Origin: Streptomyces omiyaensis
GTDB lineage: Bacteria > Actinomycetota > Actinomycetes > Streptomycetales > Streptomycetaceae
DNA length: 64,000 bases
Assembly (NCBI RefSeq): GCF_014650895.1
Contig: NZ_BMVV01000018.1
Coordinates: 86,907-150,906, forward strand
Direction of reading: 5' to 3'
Below are positions 26,201-33,755 of the stretch, piece after piece. The position numbers and the translations under genes are program-made. How positions within the stretch are numbered: the first letter of the stretch is position 1; each line of letters starts with the position of its first letter. Under the pieces are notes generated by a model. It was not told where the DNA came from. It saw nothing but the letters and a program-made list of their open reading frames with translations, and did not search any database.

Positions 26201-26677
26201 ATGGACGGGATCGTGATGCTCCGCGAGGACCACAAGGCCGTGGAGAAGCTCTTCAAGGAGTTCGAGCGCGCGGACGACGGCGACCACCGCCGCAAGCGGG
26301 AGCTCGCCGACGACGTCATCCGGGAACTGACCGCGCACGCCTGGATCGAGGAACGGGTCTTCTACCCCGCCGCCCGGGAGGCGGCGCCGGACACCCGGGA
26401 CCACGTCCTGGAGAGCGTCGAGGAGCACCACGCCGTGCTGTGGATGCTGTCGGAGCTGGACGGGCTCGACCCGGAGGACGAGCGCTTCGACGCCAAGATG
26501 GCGGTGCTGATGGAGAACGTCCGGCACCACGTCGAGGAGGAGGAGAGCGACTGGTTCCCCGAGGTCCGCAAGGCGATGGGCCGCAAGCGGCTCCTCGAAC
26601 TGGGCGAGCGCATGGCCGAGGAGCGGCACCACGCCCCCCGCAGCCCGCTCGACGTGCCCAGCGCGGAGGCGGCCTGA
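26201..26677 (+). CDS. Hemerythrin domain-containing protein
   Basis: A 158-residue four-helix protein that should bind a di-iron or other oxygen/NO-sensitive metal site. The ligand pattern is spread over the helices: LREDHKAVEKLF, HAWIEERVFYP, EEHHAVLWMLSEL and HHVEEEESDWFPEV. Such proteins sense or buffer oxygen, nitric oxide or iron; the exact role here is unknown. ATG 26201 has AAGGAGG upstream. A strong convergent terminator follows. Confidence 0.94.
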   Translation: MDGIVMLREDHKAVEKLFKEFERADDGDHRRKRELADDVIRELTAHAWIEERVFYPAAREAAPDTRDHVLESVEEHHAVLWMLSELDGLDPEDERFDAKMAVLMENVRHHVEEEESDWFPEVRKAMGRKRLLELGERMAEERHHAPRSPLDVPSAEAA

Positions 26678-26703
26678 CGGCGCGCCCCCCGCGGACCGGC
26701 GTG

Positions 26704-26738
26704 CGGAAGGCGGCCCCGGGAGACGGGGCCGCCTTCCG
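26704..26738. terminator. Bidirectional hairpin
   Basis: A 15-bp perfect stem (26704-26718 with 26724-26738) and a 5-base loop lie between the convergent hemerythrin and metallophosphoesterase stops. Confidence 0.8.
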
Positions 26739-26761
26739 GCGCGCGGCCTGGCCGCGCGGTG

Positions 26762-27589
26762 TCAGCCGAGGCCGTAGCGGGCCGGGACGGGGGCGGGCGC
26801 CGAGGCCTCGGACGGGTGGGCGGAGCGGCCGTCGAGGGGGAGGCGGTAGAGGGCGAAGGCGTGGTCGATCACCGGTTGGGCGACGTTGCGCACGCGGACG
26901 CCGCCGGCCGTCATGCCGTGCTCGGTGCCGAGGTGCGCGTGGCCGTGGACGGCGAGGTCGGCGCCCTGCGCGTCGATGGCCTCCGCGAGGAGGTAGCTGC
27001 CCAGGAAGGGGTAGATCTCCGGCGGTTCGCCCGCGAGGGTGTCGGGCACCGGGGAGAAGTGCGTGAGCGCGATGCGGACGGCGCAGCCGTGCGCCTCCAG
27101 CTCGGCCAGGGCCCCGGCCAGGCGGTCGGCGCTCCGCCGGGCCGTCCGCACGAAGGCCTTCATCTCCGGTTCGCCGAACTCTCCCGCGCTGCGCCCGACG
27201 AACCCCCCGCAGAACCCCTTCACCCCGGCGACGCCGACCTTGTGGCCGGCGACCGGCAGGACGGTGCTCTCGCCCTCCAGGACCCGCACCCCCGCGTCGC
27301 GGAGGACCCGGACGACCTCCTCCGGCTCGTCCGCGTGGTGGTCGTGGTTGCCGAGGACCGCGACGACGGGCACCCCGATCGACGCGACCTCCGCGGCCAC
27401 CACCCGTGCCTCGGCGGCCGTGCCGTGCCGGGTCAGGTCGCCCGCGAGCAGCAGCAGGTCGGCGCAGCCGGGGAGCGTCTCGAAGGCGGGGCGGAGGAGG
27501 CCCGCGCAGTCCTCGCCGAGGTGGATGTCGCCGACCGCGGCGACGCGGACGACGGGCCGCCCGGTCCGGTCCGGGCCGAGGAGCGTCAT
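26762..27589 (-). CDS. Metallophosphoesterase
   Basis: A 275-residue calcineurin-type phosphoesterase. All five metal motifs are visible: GDIHLG, GDLTRHG, GNHDHH, THFSP and GHAHLG. The substrate could be a phosphoprotein or a cyclic nucleotide; I cannot tell. It is the last gene of a four-gene minus-strand operon and overlaps the BON gene by four bases (ATGA). Confidence 0.93.
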   Translation of the reverse strand: MTLLGPDRTGRPVVRVAAVGDIHLGEDCAGLLRPAFETLPGCADLLLLAGDLTRHGTAAEARVVAAEVASIGVPVVAVLGNHDHHADEPEEVVRVLRDAGVRVLEGESTVLPVAGHKVGVAGVKGFCGGFVGRSAGEFGEPEMKAFVRTARRSADRLAGALAELEAHGCAVRIALTHFSPVPDTLAGEPPEIYPFLGSYLLAEAIDAQGADLAVHGHAHLGTEHGMTAGGVRVRNVAQPVIDHAFALYRLPLDGRSAHPSEASAPAPVPARYGLG

Positions 27590-27849
27590 GGCAGCTCCTC
27601 CCCGTGGTCGGGGGCGTCCCGGCCGGCGAGGGCCACCTCGGTGCGGACCGTGAGGCCGGGAAGCGTGTCGCGGGCGAGGTCCAGGATCTCCTCGCGGCGG
27701 GTCGCGTTGGGGACGGTCCCGGTGAGCAGCACGCCGCCGCCCCGCCGCTCCACCCGGACCCCGAGCTCGGCCTGGCCGCCCCGGGCCAGCCGCTCCCGCA
27801 GCAGGGCGATGCGGTACTCCTCCTCGTACGGCTCAGGGCGGTCAGTCAC
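27586..27849 (-). CDS. BON-domain protein
   Basis: An 87-residue protein that is essentially one BON domain, with LGVRVERRGGGVLLTGTVPN and EILDLARDTLPGLTVRTEV. BON domains bind phospholipid or act in osmotic-shock proteins; this one lacks a signal peptide, so it would be cytoplasmic. The start is GTG 27849. It overlaps its upstream neighbour by eight bases and its downstream neighbour by four. Confidence 0.78.
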   Translation of the reverse strand: MTDRPEPYEEEYRIALLRERLARGGQAELGVRVERRGGGVLLTGTVPNATRREEILDLARDTLPGLTVRTEVALAGRDAPDHGEELP

Positions 27850-28492
27850 GGCGGTCCGCCCCCTCTCCGGCGTCCGGGTCGGACGGGAGCACGTCCAGGA
27901 GGCGGAGCAGGTACAGGAAGGCGACCGCCATGGGCCGGTCGCGGGTCTCCTCCGCCACGCGGTCCCAGTCGACGCGTTCGCGCAGACCGCGCGCGACCGG
28001 CAGCAGGGCGCCGTAGTCGCAGTGGTGCTCGGAGAGCGCCGCCAGCCGCCCGGTCATCAGGTCGGTGGGGTCGATCACCGGCAGGTGGACGGAGTCGACG
28101 GGGAGGGTCCAGGCGCGGTCGAGGAGCTCCTTGGTGACGGCCCGCCCGGCGAGGGCGAAGATCAGGTCGATGTGCTCGCCCCCGCTGCGGGCCTTGACGA
28201 GCCAGTCCTCGGGCGGTTCCACGATCTGGATGCCGCGTCCGCGCAGCAGCCGGACGACGGTCTCGGAGTCCTCCGCGCGCAGGGCGAAGTCGGTGTCGTG
28301 CTGGAGCCGGACCGGGATGCCGTACGCGTACGCGGCGACACTGCCGACGAGGGCGAACGGGCAGCCGGAGGCCTTCAGGACGGCGCCGACCTCCTTGGTG
28401 ACCTCCAGGATGGCCTGGGTGTGGTCGGGGGGCAGCGGGGTCGTGCCGGTGCCCTCGTCGCGGGTGTCGGCGGTGCGGGCGATGAGGTTCAT
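27842..28492 (-). CDS. Nucleotidyltransferase-fold protein
   Basis: A 216-residue protein with a polymerase-beta-type nucleotidyltransferase fold. FALVGSVAAYAYGIPVRLQHDTDFAL holds the G-S loop and an aspartate pair as HDTDF; EHIDLIF supplies the third acidic residue. This pattern fits the AbiEii/KNTase-like group of unknown targets. ATG 28492 is preceded by GGAGGC and overlaps the HAD stop by four bases. It is third from the end of the operon. Confidence 0.8.
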   Translation of the reverse strand: MNLIARTADTRDEGTGTTPLPPDHTQAILEVTKEVGAVLKASGCPFALVGSVAAYAYGIPVRLQHDTDFALRAEDSETVVRLLRGRGIQIVEPPEDWLVKARSGGEHIDLIFALAGRAVTKELLDRAWTLPVDSVHLPVIDPTDLMTGRLAALSEHHCDYGALLPVARGLRERVDWDRVAEETRDRPMAVAFLYLLRLLDVLPSDPDAGEGADRRD

Positions 28493-29235
28493 GCCTCCTC
28501 CTCGGTGGGGGCTCGGCCGTGGTGGGCCGGTGGGCGCGGGGGGCGGGCCAGGGGGCCGGTGTCGAGGTGCCGGAGGAGGGTCAGGGGGTCGTCGTGGACG
28601 AGGACCGCCCCGGCGTCCTCCAGCTCGCGGCGGGTCCAGCCGCCGGTGAGGAGGCCGACGCACGGCACGCCGGCGCGGCCCGCGGCCTCGACGTCCCACA
28701 CCGTGTCGCCGACGAGAACGGCCTCCTCCGGCGCGGCGCCGACCTTCTCCAGGGCGGCCCGCACCAGGTCGGGGGCGGGCTTCGTGGCGGAGACGTCGGC
28801 GCTCGTCGTCGCCGCGTCGATGACGTCGTCGGCGCCGAGCCGGGCGCGCACGGCGGCGACCTCCTCGGCCGACGCGGAGCTGGCCAGCACGATCCGCCAG
28901 CCGCGGGCGGCGGTGGCGCGGAGCAGCTCCGCGGCGCCGTCGAAGGGGACGAGGGTGTCGTACCAGCTGGCGTAGAGCGTGCCGTGGGCGCCGGCCAGGG
29001 CGTCGTCCTCGCCGGGTCGGCGGCCGGGGCCGAGGACGGCGTCGAGCAGGCGGTCGGCGCCCATGCCGATGGCCCGGTGGATCCGGGCCATCGGCACCGT
29101 GTGGCCGTGCTGCCGCAGCGCCTGCCACCAGGCGAGGGTGTGCAGGAAGGTGGTGTCGACGAGGGTGCCGTCGACGTCGAAGAGCGCGGCGCCCCGGCGG
29201 TCCGGGGCGGGGCGCGGGGTCGGGGTGCGGGTCAT
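28489..29235 (-). CDS. HAD family hydrolase
   Basis: A 248-residue phosphoglycolate-phosphatase-like HAD enzyme. Motif I is FDVDGTLVDT with the nucleophile aspartate, motif II is LASSAS, motif III is the lysine in SATKPAPD, and motif IV is VLVGDTVWDVEAA. The cap domain lies at about residues 32-100. The substrate is unknown. It is the first gene of the overlapping operon HAD, nucleotidyltransferase, BON, metallophosphoesterase. ATG 29235 has GGGAGGCG upstream on this strand. Confidence 0.93.
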   Translation of the reverse strand: MTRTPTPRPAPDRRGAALFDVDGTLVDTTFLHTLAWWQALRQHGHTVPMARIHRAIGMGADRLLDAVLGPGRRPGEDDALAGAHGTLYASWYDTLVPFDGAAELLRATAARGWRIVLASSASAEEVAAVRARLGADDVIDAATTSADVSATKPAPDLVRAALEKVGAAPEEAVLVGDTVWDVEAAGRAGVPCVGLLTGGWTRRELEDAGAVLVHDDPLTLLRHLDTGPLARPPRPPAHHGRAPTEEEA

Positions 29236-29439
29236 CTCGCCTCCCGGGCGGGCGGTGGACGCCGGGCGCTTCCCCGGCACGCTGCGCCTGCCCGGGATCG
29301 CGCGGCTGAACCGCGCGGGCCGGTGCGGGCGGCCTCCGGGGCCGTCCGGGGCCCGCGGCGCCCGGATCGCGGTTGCGGAGCGGAGGCGCGGGTAGCCGCG
29401 CCCCGACGGACATTCCGGACGGACAGGGAGATGACCGAG

Positions 29440-30018
29440 ATGGTGCACGACACGATCGAGGTGGAGGCCCCGCTGCGCGAGGTCTACGACCAGTGGACGC
29501 AGTTCGAGGAGTTCCCCCGCTTCATGGACGGGGTCGAGGAGGTCCGGCAGCTCGACGACCGGCACTGCCACTGGCGGACCAAGGTCGCGGGCGCGACCCG
29601 CGAGTTCGACACCGAGATCGTCGACCAGCTGCCCGACCAGCGCATCGCCTGGCGGACGGTCGGCGGGGACGTGAAGCACGAGGGCGTCGTCACCTTCGAG
29701 CGCGTCGACGACGCGCACACCCGCGTGCGCCTCGCCATGGAGGTGGAGCCCACCGGGGTGATGGACAAGGCGGCGAAGGCGATGGGGGTGGTGGAGAACA
29801 GGATCGAGGGCGACCTCCACCGCTTCAAGGACTTCATCGAGGACCGCGACCGGGCGAGCGGCGGCTGGCGCGGCCGGCTCCGTCCCGGGGACAGCGCGGA
29901 CGCCCGCCCGCCCGCCGACCCGGCGGCGCCGTCCGACGACGTGCCCCCGCACGGCCTGGTGACGCCCCCGTCCGAGGACATGCGGCGGGGCGGCCCTCCG
30001 TACACCGGCCCCATGTAG
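29440..30018 (+). CDS. SRPBCC/cyclase-like protein
   Basis: A 192-residue protein with a START-like SRPBCC fold (residues 1-135): IEVEAPLREVYDQWTQFEEFPRFMDGVEEV and KVAGATREFDTEIVDQLPDQRIAWR are split across the family pattern. The last 50 residues are Pro/Asp-rich and disordered. Members bind small hydrophobic ligands, and many streptomycete copies lie near stress genes. I chose ATG 29440 because GGGAG (29426-29430) abuts an earlier ATG at 29431 but is nine bases before 29440. The RhoGDI-like gene follows after 16 bases. Confidence 0.9.
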   Translation: MVHDTIEVEAPLREVYDQWTQFEEFPRFMDGVEEVRQLDDRHCHWRTKVAGATREFDTEIVDQLPDQRIAWRTVGGDVKHEGVVTFERVDDAHTRVRLAMEVEPTGVMDKAAKAMGVVENRIEGDLHRFKDFIEDRDRASGGWRGRLRPGDSADARPPADPAAPSDDVPPHGLVTPPSEDMRRGGPPYTGPM

Positions 30019-30034
30019 GCGCGGGCGTGTCGTC

Positions 30035-30463
30035 ATGGGCGCCTCCGGCTCCGGCTTCCGCCTCCTGGACGTGTCGCTGCACACGGACGGGCGGGGCCGC
30101 CTCAGGGTGGCCCTGGGCGGCGGATCGGCGGACACCGCCCCGCTGCTCCTCGCGGAGGGCTCGGTGGTGAGCGTGGGGCTGACCTTCCGGCTGGAGCGGG
30201 AGGTCGACGGGCTGGCCTTCGAGGCGGAGCGCGCCCGGGACGGCCTGGTCCTGGCCGCCACCCGGACCCTGCTCGGCGGCTTCCGCCGCGGCGGGCCCTA
30301 CGAGGTGCGGCTCCCGCCGGAGCGGATGCCCGTCGGCCGGACGCACTGCGGCCTGTACCGGGTGACCGGCAGGCTGACCGACGGGCGCGGGCACGAACTG
30401 GCCCGCGAGTCCCATCGGGTCCGCCTGGTCCACCTGGAGGGAGCGCCCGTCGCCCCCGCGTGA
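30035..30463 (+). CDS. RhoGDI-like immunoglobulin-fold protein
   Basis: A 142-residue protein that I align along its full length with the Ig-like domain of eukaryotic Rho GDP-dissociation inhibitors. The matching order is LLLAEG (human VLKEG), VGLTFRLEREVDGL (KISFRVNREIVSG), LLGGF (MVGSY), GPYEVRLPPERMPVG (EEYEFLTPVEEAPKG) and GLYRVTGRLTDGRG (GSYSIKSRFTDDD). There is no signal peptide or N-terminal regulatory arm. The comparison is from memory, so homology versus convergence is open. It probably shares an operon with the SRPBCC gene, and a hairpin follows. Confidence 0.7.
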   Translation: MGASGSGFRLLDVSLHTDGRGRLRVALGGGSADTAPLLLAEGSVVSVGLTFRLEREVDGLAFEAERARDGLVLAATRTLLGGFRRGGPYEVRLPPERMPVGRTHCGLYRVTGRLTDGRGHELARESHRVRLVHLEGAPVAPA

Positions 30464-30477
30464 GCGGGCCGGCGGAG

Positions 30478-30517
30478 GCCGGGAGCGGCCCGGACGCGTC
30501 GCCGGGCCGCTCCCGGC
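30478..30517 (+). terminator. Hairpin after the RhoGDI-like gene
   Basis: A 16-bp perfect stem (30478-30493 with 30502-30517) with an 8-base loop lies 14 bases after the stop. Confidence 0.75.
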
Positions 30518-30621
30518 GGCCCGGATGCGGGCGGGGGCGCCGGGGTGGACGATCGACGGGACGGTGGCGCTCCGGGGTGGGCGCCGTTCCCGTCCTCGCC
30601 TCCGCGTGAAGGGACCTCGCC

Positions 30622-31443
30622 ATGGAACCCCGCGATCAGGACGCGGCCGCCGGGCCGCCGCCGGCGCGCCCCCGGTACGGCGAGGCCGTGTTCCGGCCCG
30701 AGGAGGCCGGGGAGGGCGAGCGGATCGACTTCGGGGCGCTCGCCTACGACGACGTCACGATGGCCCGGCTGAGGGCGCTCGGCGTCGGACCGGGATGGCG
30801 GTGCCTGGACGTGGGGGCGGGTACGGGGACGGTGTCGCGCCGGCTCGTCGAGGAGGCCGGGGTGGCGGGCGTGCTCGCCGTCGACCGGGACGTCCGCTTC
30901 CTCGCCGCGCGGCCCGTGGCGGGGCTCGACCTGCTGGAGGCCGACGTCACCGCCCCCGGCTTCGACCCGGGCCGCTTCCGGCTGGTGCACGCGCGGTTCG
31001 TGCTGATGCACCTGCCGGAGCCGGAGCGCGTGGTGGCCCGGCTGGCCGGGCTGGTGGAGCCGGGCGGGGTGCTGGTGCTGAGCGACGCCGTGGACCTGAC
31101 GGGCGGGACGGCGCCCGGGACGCCGTACGCGGTCGCGATGCGGGCGATGTGGCGGGGGCTGCGGGACACCATCGGCACGGACGTCTCCTGGGTGCCCTCC
31201 TATCCGGCCCTGCTGCGCGCGGCGGGGCTGCGGCGGGTGGGCGCCGAGGTCCACGTGCCGCCCCTGGTGCCGGGCAGTCCGATCAGCCGGTTCTGGGCGG
31301 ACACCTGGGAGCGGAGCCGGGCGGCGATGGTCTCCACGGGGCTCGTGGACGACGCGGCCCTGGACGGGGCGGTGCGCTACCTGGAGTCGGAGGAGTGCGC
31401 GGCGCTGTCGGCCGGGATGCTCACGGTGTGGGGCCGGCGGTAG
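30622..31443 (+). CDS. Class I SAM-dependent methyltransferase
   Basis: A 273-residue methyltransferase. Motif I is CLDVGAGTGTVSRRL near residue 62, the acidic residue after strand 2 is in VLAVDRD, and FRLVHARFVLMHLPEP is the motif IV/post region. The C-terminal half has the UbiE-like layout. The substrate is unknown and the neighbours do not define it. ATG 30622 has AAGGGA upstream. It converges on an MFS gene with only 54 bases between stops. Confidence 0.9.
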   Translation: MEPRDQDAAAGPPPARPRYGEAVFRPEEAGEGERIDFGALAYDDVTMARLRALGVGPGWRCLDVGAGTGTVSRRLVEEAGVAGVLAVDRDVRFLAARPVAGLDLLEADVTAPGFDPGRFRLVHARFVLMHLPEPERVVARLAGLVEPGGVLVLSDAVDLTGGTAPGTPYAVAMRAMWRGLRDTIGTDVSWVPSYPALLRAAGLRRVGAEVHVPPLVPGSPISRFWADTWERSRAAMVSTGLVDDAALDGAVRYLESEECAALSAGMLTVWGRR

Positions 31444-31497
31444 GGGCCGGGAGGCCCCTCGGCGCGCGGGGCGGCCTCGGCGGGCGCGGGGCCGCTC

Positions 31498-32703
31498 TCA
31501 CGGCGTGGGGCCGGTGCCGGCCCCCGCGCCGGTGCGCCGCAGCAGGTACGCGGCGGCGGAGGCGACCAGGACCAGCATGCAGGCGATGAAGACCAGGCCC
31601 GCGCCCTCCAGGCCGAGGGGGTCGGCCAGCAGGCCCACGCCGATGACCGGGATCGAGATGCCGGTGTACGCGACCACGAAGAGGGACGAGATGACGGCGG
31701 CCCGCTGGTCGGGGGGAGAGGCCCCGGCGACGGCGGAGAGCGCGGCCCGGAAGGCGAGGCCCTGTCCGGTGCCGCCGACGAGGGCGGCGAGGACGATGAA
31801 GACCAGGTGGTCGGTGGCGAGGGCCAGGGCGAGCAGGACGAGCCCGGCGAAGAGGACGGCGCACCCCAGCGGCAGGGAGCGGGTGGCGCCGACGCGGCCG
31901 GCCGCGACCTGCCCGGCGGTGGAGGCGAAGAAGGCGAGGGCGACGACGAGGCCGCTGACGGCGTGGTTGTCGACGTGGAGGTAGCGGGCGAGGAAGGCGG
32001 GGCTGACGGAGGTGAAGACGCCGAAGAGGGCGAAGCCCACGAAGGAGGCGACGGCCGCCGGCACGAAGACCGCCCGCACCCGGGCCGGCAGGGCGGGTCT
32101 GCGGGGGCGGACGGCGCCGAGGGGCCGCCGGTCGGCCACCGTCTCGGGCAGCCACCGGAGGACCAGGGCCGAGACGGCGACGAGCGCGAGGTGCACGGCG
32201 AAGGGCAGCAGCAGCGGCTCGGGGGCGTACTCGGCGAGGAGGCCCGCCAGGAGGGGGCCGCAGCCGAGGCCGCCCATGTTGGCGGCGGTGGCCACGAGGG
32301 TGGCGCGGGCGGCGTTGCCCGGCGGGGCGAGCTCCATGACGTAGGCGGTGGCGGCGCCGGTGAACAGTCCCGCGGAGAGGCCGGACAGCAGCCTGCCCGC
32401 GTACAGCCAGCCCAGCGCGTCGGCGCAGAGGAAGCAGACCGCGCTCGCCGCCGCGAAGGCGAGTCCCCAGAGCAGGGTCGGGCGTCTGCCGATGGTGTCG
32501 GAGGCGTTGCCCGCGAGGAGGAGCACCCCGATGACGCCGAAGGCGTACACGGCGTAGACCACCGTGACGGTCAGTTCGGAGAAGCCGAACTCCTCCTGGT
32601 AGAGGGGGTAGAGCGGGGTCGGGAGCGTGGTGCCGGCCATGCACACCACGAACACCGCTCCGCCGAGCAGACACCGCAGCCACCCGCGTCGATCACCGGC
32701 CAT
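31498..32703 (-). CDS. MFS transporter
   Basis: A 12-helix major facilitator (401 aa) of the drug-efflux/arabinose-exporter type. The loop 2-3 signature is NASDTIGRRPTLL, and GLSAGLFTGAATAYVMELAP covers helix 4-5. ATG 32703 gives a normal N-terminus; an upstream in-frame ATG at 32775 adds an arginine-rich segment that does not look like protein. The substrate is unknown. It is followed at distance by a small ABM-type gene on the same strand. Confidence 0.9.
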   Translation of the reverse strand: MAGDRRGWLRCLLGGAVFVVCMAGTTLPTPLYPLYQEEFGFSELTVTVVYAVYAFGVIGVLLLAGNASDTIGRRPTLLWGLAFAAASAVCFLCADALGWLYAGRLLSGLSAGLFTGAATAYVMELAPPGNAARATLVATAANMGGLGCGPLLAGLLAEYAPEPLLLPFAVHLALVAVSALVLRWLPETVADRRPLGAVRPRRPALPARVRAVFVPAAVASFVGFALFGVFTSVSPAFLARYLHVDNHAVSGLVVALAFFASTAGQVAAGRVGATRSLPLGCAVLFAGLVLLALALATDHLVFIVLAALVGGTGQGLAFRAALSAVAGASPPDQRAAVISSLFVVAYTGISIPVIGVGLLADPLGLEGAGLVFIACMLVLVASAAAYLLRRTGAGAGTGPTP

Positions 32704-32838
32704 ACCGGCGACCGTAACCCGCGCCGCGGCCGGGACCCGGTCGGCGCGGCGGTCCGGCCACACCTCCGGGCGCACCGGCGCCCGGGACGGTGCCGCCGGA
32801 GGCGTCGGCGCGCCCCGGTCCGGTGGGGCGGGGCCCGG

Positions 32839-33126
32839 TCAGCCGTCGGCGCCCGGCACCCAGTGGTGGTGGACGGCCAGCACGCGGGGCCTCGACCGGT
32901 CCCGCCAGCCGAGGCCGGCGGCGACCGGCATCATCTTCTCCACGAAGGCGTTCATCTGCTCTTCGCTCGCCCAGAGGTCGAAGATCTCCAGGCCGTCGTC
33001 GGTGCCCACGCACGCGTGGGCGAGGCAGCCGTCGAAGATCTCCGGGGTGGTCTGGAGCTCGGCGTTGAGCGCGTCGTACTGGTCCGTGCCGACTCCGTCG
33101 AGGACGGCGTGGACGAGGATCGCCAT
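32839..33126 (-). CDS. ABM-like dimeric alpha/beta-barrel protein
   Basis: A 95-residue protein that fits the small antibiotic-biosynthesis-monooxygenase-like ferredoxin fold: ILVHAVLDGVGTDQYDALNAEL, then GLEIFDLWASEEQMNAFVEKM and a C-terminal HHHWVPGADG. Such proteins form dimers; many have no known reaction. ATG 33126 is preceded by GGAGGAAGG. Confidence 0.8.
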   Translation of the reverse strand: MAILVHAVLDGVGTDQYDALNAELQTTPEIFDGCLAHACVGTDDGLEIFDLWASEEQMNAFVEKMMPVAAGLGWRDRSRPRVLAVHHHWVPGADG

Positions 33127-33258
33127 GACCCTTCCTCCTCGTGGGGCGACGGTCCGCCCCTCCCCACCAGCACACCACGCCGGGGCGGGGACGGCACCCG
33201 CTGCGTCCCCGCCCCGGGCGGCCCCTCGTGCGCGCCCGGGCGGCCCCTCGCGCGGCGC

Positions 33259-33537
33259 CTACAGGGCGAAGCCCAGGAGGGCCACCTCCAGGGGGAGGGC
33301 GGGTCCTTCGGGCAGGGCGGGCGGCTCCTCGCCGCGGCCGGTGTGGGTGGGGCGCACCGGGCGGAGGGCCGCGACGCCGTCGGCCGCCCAGCCGGTGCCG
33401 CCGGCGGGGAGGGAGAGCGTCATCCGCCGGCCGTCGGGCAGCGTCGTCTCCAGCTTGTCCGGATCGGACCCGGCCGGGTCGGGCCGGTTCGGGTCGTGCT
33501 CGATCGGGTCGTGTCCGGTCGGGTCGTTCGTCCGCAT
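33259..33537 (-). CDS. Hypothetical protein with Asp-Pro repeats
   Basis: A 92-residue protein. The first 25 residues repeat the unit xDPxxxDP, encoded by short GGTCGGGTC-type DNA repeats at 33480-33530. The second half, LETTLPDGRRMTLSLPAG and PLEVALLGFAL, is more ordinary. I do not recognise a family. The compositional bias lowers confidence in the N-terminus, but ATG 33537 and codon use suggest a gene. Confidence 0.55.
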   Translation of the reverse strand: MRTNDPTGHDPIEHDPNRPDPAGSDPDKLETTLPDGRRMTLSLPAGGTGWAADGVAALRPVRPTHTGRGEEPPALPEGPALPLEVALLGFAL

Positions 33538-33698
33538 GGCACCTCGCTCGGGTCGCGCACGATGGGTCACCGCTTCTGGAGGGAACGACGGCCGCGCGGG
33601 CGGAAGAGTTCCTTCCGGGGCGGATCCGTCGCCCGGCGGCGGGTCGGGCCGTCCTCGCCGCCGGGGCGGACCCGGCCCCCAACGCCAGGGGGTTCGTA

Positions 33699-33739
33699 CC
33701 GCCGCCGGGGCGGGTCCGGCGGGTTCGCCCCGGCGGCGG
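33699..33739 (-). terminator. Hairpin after the MFS gene
   Basis: A 14-bp perfect stem (33699-33712 with 33726-33739) with a 13-base loop lies 17 bases beyond the MFS stop at 33756. Confidence 0.65.
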
Positions 33740-33755
33740 GTGGTGCCGCGGGAGG

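Noticed and set aside
33259..33537. Asp-Pro-rich protein as a structural repeat protein or adhesin
   Set aside because: The repeats are few, encoded by short DNA repeats, and there is no signal peptide; I leave it as hypothetical.
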